The notes under the pieces were generated by a model. That model searched no databases. It saw nothing but the letters and a program-made list of their open reading frames with translations, and was not told the origin of the DNA. 9,471 nucleotides of DNA, taken from contig WQZW01000033.1 of the NCBI GenBank assembly GCA_009780545.1, positions 1 to 9,471 of the forward strand, written 5' to 3'. The translations under genes and the position numbers were made by a program. This document shows positions 5,463-9,471 of the stretch, piece by piece (the stretch's first letter is position 1; every line of letters starts with the position of its first letter). This DNA is from Treponema sp. (lineage in GTDB: Bacteria; Spirochaetota; Spirochaetia; Treponematales; Breznakiellaceae).

Positions 5463-6221
5463 CTACGCAAACCTTTTCCGTCCGGAGCGGCCGCCGAACA
5501 GGGCGAGGGCACGGGTAAGAAGGATCTGGCTGAAGGCGGCGGCCAGGATCGTGGCGAAGGTCCAGGCGAAAAGTTCCGGCGAGCGCAGATGGGCCCGCGC
5601 CATCTGCATCCCGGTGCCCAGGCCGGCAAGCGGCTGCACGAGAACCTCCGCGGCGACCACGACCTTCCAGCAGAGGGACAGCGAGCTCCGTATCCCGCCC
5701 ACGATGAAGGGCGCAAGCGAGGGCAGGTACAGGAAGCGGATTCTTGCCCGCCTGTCCAGGCCGAAGGCGGAAAAAAGCTCCTTCAGCTTGGGATCGACGC
5801 ACCTGACTCCCTCCAGGGCATTGGCCGCCATCACCGGAAAGACCATGAGGCAGGCGGTAAAGACCGGCGTTCCCCCCGAACCGAGCAGGAGGAAGGCGAT
5901 GAGGATGACGGAGATCACCGGGGTCGCGGCCACCACGGAGAACAGCGGCCGGAGAAAGGCTTCGATCCGCCCGTCCAGGCCGGCGGCAAGCCCAAGGGCG
6001 ACGGCGACCGGCAGGGCCACGGCGATTCCCAGCATCACCCTGAGGAAGGTGTTCCCCAGGGCGAGGAGGAAGGCCCGGCTCCACATCAGGGAAGCGAGGT
6101 TGGCAAGCACCGGAACCGGGGCCGGCAGTATGAAGCTGGCCCCGTACAGCCGGGAAGCCAGCTCCCACAGGACGAAGAGGGAGGTAATGCCGAGGAGCGT
6201 CCACGGCAGCCTGCGTCCCAC
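5463..6221 (-). CDS. ABC importer permease, NitT/TauT type
   Basis: This 252-residue inner-membrane protein belongs to the binding-protein-dependent permease family. About six hydrophobic segments are visible, including residues 8-22, 50-80, 95-113, 119-135, 180-195 and 218-235. The motif FILPAPVPVL (30-39) after the first segment is typical of SsuC/TauC proteins. The cytoplasmic EAA-type loop that contacts the ATPase is at about 136-177 (LEGVRCVDPKLKELFSAFG ... LPSLAPFIVGGIR). The start is a GTG at 6221 whose first base directly follows the TAG of the binding-protein gene, with only a weak ribosome site (AGAAAG). Its translation therefore probably depends on that of the upstream gene. The length is normal for the family. 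Confidence 0.93.
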   Translation of the reverse strand: MGRRLPWTLLGITSLFVLWELASRLYGASFILPAPVPVLANLASLMWSRAFLLALGNTFLRVMLGIAVALPVAVALGLAAGLDGRIEAFLRPLFSVVAATPVISVILIAFLLLGSGGTPVFTACLMVFPVMAANALEGVRCVDPKLKELFSAFGLDRRARIRFLYLPSLAPFIVGGIRSSLSLCWKVVVAAEVLVQPLAGLGTGMQMARAHLRSPELFAWTFATILAAAFSQILLTRALALFGGRSGRKRFA

Positions 6222-7199
6222 CTAGTCTTTCTGTCCGTAGAACCGATCGGACGGCAGGCCGCCCCCGATGGAATCCGGGGAATATTCCATGAATATCCGG
6301 AACAGGGCCTCGATGGAGGGCCTTGCCTCGGCCGCCGGGACGAACACGTAGTTGCTGCGGGGAATTGCCGCCGCGGCGACCTCGGAAGTCAGGCCGAGAT
6401 TGTGTTTCTGCACCAGAAGCCCGGCCTCGGCGGGATTGGCCGTCACCCATTCTATGGAATCCCGCACCGCGTCGAGGATGGCGGCAACGGCCTCGGGATT
6501 TGCGTCCGCGAAGGCGCCGTCCGCCACCAACAGCGTCATGGGAAAGTTCCCCTGCCCGCCGGCGAGTTCCCACTCCGCCCGAACGTCCGCCACCTGCCTG
6601 ATTCCGGGATTCCCGTTCCGGGCCATGGTCGCGAAGGGTTCCGGCAGAAGGGCCGTGTCTATCCGGCCGGCAATGAGGGAAAGGGCGATTTCCGGGTACG
6701 CCAGGGAAAAGTCCAGCCGAACGTCGCGGTCCGGCGTAAGTCCCCTGGAAGCGAGTATCCGCCTGAAAACGAAGTCCGGCGTGGCTCCCTGGCCTGCGAC
6801 CTGCACCGTCCTGCCCCGGAGCCCGGCGACGTTCCTGAGTTCCGGATCGGAAGTGAGGAGGCTGAGCATCCCGTTCCCGATGACGGCCAGGACCCGCAGG
6901 TCCCTGCCGGAGGCATGGATGCTCGCCGCCACGTTGGGGGCAAGTATCCCGATCTTCGCCTCGCCCGAGAGGAAGGAGGCCGCAAGAAGGTCGTTGCCGG
7001 CCAGCACCTTCATCCCCACCTTGTGGCCCGGCACCTCCGGAGGCCGCTCGAACATCCGAATCATCCCGACCCCGGAAGGGCCCCCGATCACGTACACCGA
7101 AAGCTCCCCGGTATCGGCCCGGCCGCGGGCAAACAGGGCCGACGGCAGGACCAGGGCCGACAGGAGCAGGACGGACAATATCCTTACTTTTGTTTTCAT
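6222..7199 (-). CDS. ABC importer substrate-binding protein (NMT1/SsuA-like)
   Basis: This 325-residue periplasmic binding protein is the first gene of the transporter operon. The signal peptide is MKTKVR followed by a Leu/Val/Ala run, with likely cleavage after LFA (residue 24). No lipobox Cys is present, so it should be soluble rather than lipid-anchored. The mature part has the family pattern: an early beta strand (LSVYVIGGPSG), AKIGILAPNVAASI (81-94), LRGRTVQVAGQGATPDFVFRRIL (127-149) and the hinge segment GRIDTALLPEPFATMA (178-193). It is related to SsuA/TauA/ThiY-type proteins. Residues that would name the ligand (sulfonate, pyrimidine, nitrate or other) are not recognisable by eye. No strong ribosome site precedes the ATG. 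A TATGAT lies unusually close to the start, raising the possibility of a very short leader. Confidence 0.9.
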   Translation of the reverse strand: MKTKVRILSVLLLSALVLPSALFARGRADTGELSVYVIGGPSGVGMIRMFERPPEVPGHKVGMKVLAGNDLLAASFLSGEAKIGILAPNVAASIHASGRDLRVLAVIGNGMLSLLTSDPELRNVAGLRGRTVQVAGQGATPDFVFRRILASRGLTPDRDVRLDFSLAYPEIALSLIAGRIDTALLPEPFATMARNGNPGIRQVADVRAEWELAGGQGNFPMTLLVADGAFADANPEAVAAILDAVRDSIEWVTANPAEAGLLVQKHNLGLTSEVAAAAIPRSNYVFVPAAEARPSIEALFRIFMEYSPDSIGGGLPSDRFYGQKD

Positions 7200-7268
7200 A
7201 CCCGATCATATACCGGTTTCGGGGGGTTGGGTAGTGGGTGAAATCCGTTCCCTAAGATTACGACCGAG

Positions 7269-7295
7269 AAAAATTTATTTTTGAAGTAAATACTT
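7269..7295. promoter_or_regulatory. AT-rich palindromic control region between divergent genes
   Basis: In otherwise GC-rich DNA, 7268-7300 is nearly all A/T and holds two adjacent small palindromes: AAAAAT-TT-ATTTTT (7269-7282) and AAGTA-AA-TACTT (7284-7295). It lies between the divergent ABC importer operon and the outer-membrane-like gene, so it is a natural place for promoters and an operator. No pair of -35/-10 boxes stands out clearly. Confidence 0.35.
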
Positions 7296-7378
7296 TTTCA
7301 TGCGGGAAGCGGCAAAGGGAGGACGCAAAAATCCCTCCCCCGATAAAGCAAATCTCCGATTCCCGCCGTCCCCATGGC

Positions 7379-8953
7379 ATGAAACACTTCCTTCTTCTTA
7401 CCTTTCTCTGCCTGTCGCCGGCCGTTTCCCCCCGGCTTGCGGCCCTGGATTTCGGGGAGCCGCCCTTCCGGACGACACTGGGCCTTCTGTATTCCGGTTC
7501 CTGGGAGGACAGCAGGATGCTCCGCAACCGGGCGGACCTTTCCCTCGGCCTGGCCGGGCCCGGGCTTCTGCTGCGGGCCCGGTTCCTGGACAGGCGGCCG
7601 TTGGACTTCCGAAAGGAGACGACCGGGGAGGACTTTTCCGACAAGGGCATCGGCGGGTTTTCCTTCGGGCTGTACCATGCGGGCACCGGCTCCAGGCTGC
7701 TGTACGGCGTTCTTGACGAGGCCGGCCTTGCCCGGCGGCTCCGGGCCCCGGCCGGGCGTTCCCTGCCCTATGCGGAAAACCGGCGTTCCGGCCCCGCCGA
7801 TCTCCGTACCGAGGCTTCGGCGACCGGGAATCCGGCGGCGTACATGTACCTGGCAAGCCCGAACCTTCCCGTCGCCGGCATCGCCTTCAGGGGCTTCGCC
7901 TCGGCGGCCCTTTCCCCGACCGAAGGAATCGGTCCTGAGTTTTCAGGCGGCCTCCGTGCCTCCTCCGGAAGGAATTCCCTGCACCTGGAAGGCTTTGCGA
8001 CAGGCGGAAAGCTTCCGGCAAAGGAAGGAAGCGCCTGGTTCGGCGACCGCCCTCCCCTGCCGGAGCGGGAATTCCGGCTTGCGGGAGCCGCCATGGGGAT
8101 TACCTCCCCGGGCTTCCTGTTCGCCGCCGACCTTGCCTATTCCTCGGCCTTTGCCCACGGTTCCGGCCTTTACGGCAACGCCGCGACGAGGTTCGCCCCG
8201 CGGATCGGGGGCGGGAACCGGCGGCCCTGGTCGCTGTCCCTGGCCGCCGAGCTTGCCGAGGAACGTTTCCTGGGCAGGGACGGCGCCTTTGCCGGCCCCC
8301 TGTTCCGGACGGCGGGGAAGCTCGAGCGGCGGGGAACTCGGGGGAGCCTGTTTCGGGCGGAAAACGGCCTGCGGGCCCCGGCCTTCGGGGAACCCTTCGA
8401 CAGGAGTTCGGGCGAAATTTCCCACCGATTCGGTTCGCCTTCGGGGACGGACGCTTCCGGCTTTCCCCTCGGTCCGGACCGGATTTCCCTGAAGGCGACG
8501 AGGAACGCCTCGAATCCGGCGAAAGTGCAGGATAGCCTGGCCCCGACCCTGGGCCTTTCCCTCAGGCTGCCGGAACTCGCCCTTCCCCCGGCCCTGCTCC
8601 CCCCGACCCGGGGAAAAGTTCCCGCGGCAAGGGCCTATCCCCTGGGCATCTCCCTTTCGCCCGTCCTGAAGTGGCAGGGCCCGGTCGACGGCGTCCCCTC
8701 CCCCTTCCCCTTCGTCGGCGCGCTCGGCCCGCTTGAATCCCTGAAGCTCGGTACCGAGCTGCTCTGGTCTCCCGGCATCCTCCGGTTCCGGGCCAGGTGG
8801 GCCTTCATGCCGTACCCGGAGGAGGAGGACGCCCTGGAGTTTTCCTTCGGCATCTCCGCCCGCTTCAGACGCGCCCGCCTGGGGGCCAAGGCAAGCTGGA
8901 AGGATTTCCCGGAAAAGCCCGAGTACACGCTGTCCTGGAGGCTGGAATTCTAG
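7379..8953 (+). CDS. putative outer-membrane beta-barrel protein, family unknown
   Basis: This 524-residue protein starts with a signal peptide (MKH, then a Leu/Phe-rich core, with cleavage likely near RLAA, residues 19-22). Beyond it there is no long hydrophobic helix. Short alternating strands rich in Gly, Arg, Phe and Leu recur throughout (SLGLAGPGLLLRARF, GGFSFGLYHAG, FLFAADLAYSSAF, LRFRARWAFMPY, EFSFGISARF). The protein ends in LSWRLEF, an aromatic terminal residue preceded by alternating residues, as in outer-membrane barrels inserted by the Bam machinery. I recognise no named family. The ATG at 7379 has no visible ribosome site but is fixed by the signal peptide. It is transcribed away from the ABC importer, so joint control is possible. 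A hairpin follows its stop codon. The barrel prediction is inference from pattern and C terminus; a soluble periplasmic protein is the alternative. Confidence 0.75.
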   Translation: MKHFLLLTFLCLSPAVSPRLAALDFGEPPFRTTLGLLYSGSWEDSRMLRNRADLSLGLAGPGLLLRARFLDRRPLDFRKETTGEDFSDKGIGGFSFGLYHAGTGSRLLYGVLDEAGLARRLRAPAGRSLPYAENRRSGPADLRTEASATGNPAAYMYLASPNLPVAGIAFRGFASAALSPTEGIGPEFSGGLRASSGRNSLHLEGFATGGKLPAKEGSAWFGDRPPLPEREFRLAGAAMGITSPGFLFAADLAYSSAFAHGSGLYGNAATRFAPRIGGGNRRPWSLSLAAELAEERFLGRDGAFAGPLFRTAGKLERRGTRGSLFRAENGLRAPAFGEPFDRSSGEISHRFGSPSGTDASGFPLGPDRISLKATRNASNPAKVQDSLAPTLGLSLRLPELALPPALLPPTRGKVPAARAYPLGISLSPVLKWQGPVDGVPSPFPFVGALGPLESLKLGTELLWSPGILRFRARWAFMPYPEEEDALEFSFGISARFRRARLGAKASWKDFPEKPEYTLSWRLEF

Positions 8954-8989
8954 GGAACCGCCGATCGAACGGGAAATTCGGCGGTTCCC
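8953..8989. terminator. 12-bp hairpin between convergent genes
   Basis: 8953-8964 (GGGAACCGCCGA) pairs perfectly with 8978-8989 (TCGGCGGTTCCC) around a 13-base loop. The first base is the last base of the TAG stop of the outer-membrane-like gene. It lies 22 bases before the murJ stop. It probably serves as a shared transcript end for both convergent genes, but no T-run follows on either strand. Confidence 0.6.
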
Positions 8990-9010
8990 CGGGATGAAAC
9001 TCCCTTCCCC

Positions 9011-9471
9011 TCACCTTCCCCTCCTCCGCAGGAGGCTCCTCAGGTGGCGGTCCCGGCTCAGGGCCAAAAACGCCAGGCCGAAGGCGGCAAAGACCAGGGC
9101 GTTGATCGCCAGGGGAATGCCCCGCGAATACAGTCTTCCGCCGCCCGAAAAGAAGTCGGCCAGGACCGGTGAGAGGAAGAGGACCGGGATGACGGCAAGG
9201 GCCGAAAAGAGAAGCAGTTTGAACACGTAACGGGAAGCGGCGACGAAGGCGCGGAAGGCCTCGACACGGGGATTGCGGCCGAGGAGGGCGAAGAGGGCGA
9301 CGGTGTTGACCGCGCCGGCCAGGGTCAGCGAAAGGGCGATGCCGGCCCCGCGGAGGGGGCCGACCAGGACCGCGGCAAGGACGACGTTCGCGGCGAAGGA
9401 AACGATGCCGGCAACGGTGGGCGAGCGGGCGTCGCTCTGGGCGTAGAAGGCCGGGGCGAGGATGCGGTTCA
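9011..9471 (-). CDS. murJ: lipid II flippase MurJ, C-terminal part (partial)
   Basis: The frame is open from the right edge to a TGA at 9011-9013 and gives the last 153 or so residues of an inner-membrane protein. The start lies outside the window. The sequence NRILAPAFYAQSDARSPTVAGIVSFAANVVLA is the well-conserved MurJ/MviN segment just after a transmembrane helix, followed by GAGIALSLTLAGAVNTVAL. Four hydrophobic segments follow, and the tail is strongly basic (SRDRHLRSLLRRRGR). MurJ moves the peptidoglycan precursor lipid II across the inner membrane. It converges on the outer-membrane-like gene with 57 bases between stops. Family membership rests on this conserved C-terminal part only, so whether the missing N-terminal half is intact cannot be judged. 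Confidence 0.88.
   Translation of the reverse strand, partial: NRILAPAFYAQSDARSPTVAGIVSFAANVVLAAVLVGPLRGAGIALSLTLAGAVNTVALFALLGRNPRVEAFRAFVAASRYVFKLLLFSALAVIPVLFLSPVLADFFSGGGRLYSRGIPLAINALVFAAFGLAFLALSRDRHLRSLLRRRGR

Noticed and set aside
5462..5716. An N-terminal extension of the ABC ATPase frame
   Set aside because: It is the permease gene read in another frame. The normal ATPase N terminus begins at the ATG at 5461.

Overview
The window is bacterial, GC-rich and gene-dense, apart from two lower-GC or repeat-bearing intergenic stretches. A spirochaete, in the broad Treponema group, is my best guess. The reasons are two small lipoproteins with loose lipoboxes, a substrate-binding protein starting with an 'FA-RGR' type processing site, a large uncharacterised outer-membrane-like protein ending in an aromatic residue, and short tightly packed operons. 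This is inference from style; no ribosomal or other taxonomic marker is present.

Layout, left to right. Positions 3-101 carry the 3' end of an unidentified + strand gene. Converging on it is a - strand pair: tryptophanase (tnaA, 824-2212) followed 29 bases later by a beta-class carbonic anhydrase (147-794), probably one transcript from a promoter near 2245-2273. Positions 2213-2831 hold no gene but contain a striking tandem repeat: two long units and one truncated unit, each built around long inverted repeats. The first unit differs in length from the second only by a replaced segment that is itself a hairpin. A small + strand lipoprotein (2832-3251) follows, with visibly lower GC than its neighbours. 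Positions 3252-3755 look non-coding and carry several strong hairpins. One of them shares its CCAATC/GATTGG core with the hairpin inside the first repeat unit.

The centre holds a - strand lamin-tail-domain lipoprotein (3756-4604) and a complete three-gene ABC importer of the NitT/TauT type. The importer genes run binding protein (6222-7199), permease (5463-6221) and ATPase (4718-5461), with gaps of zero and one base. Diverging from it across an AT-rich control region is a 524-residue secreted, probably beta-barrel protein of unknown family (7379-8953). It ends in a 12-bp hairpin shared with the convergent 3' end of murJ (lipid II flippase, 9011 to beyond the window end).

How the genes may work together. 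Tryptophanase and carbonic anhydrase could link amino-acid breakdown (pyruvate, ammonia, indole) to bicarbonate supply. The divergent ABC importer and outer-membrane-like protein could form an uptake route for one small molecule across both membranes. Both links rest on gene order, not on direct evidence. I found no clear new multi-gene system. The most unusual signals are the nested repeat/hairpin elements, the tnaA-carbonic anhydrase pairing and the unassigned outer-membrane-like protein.
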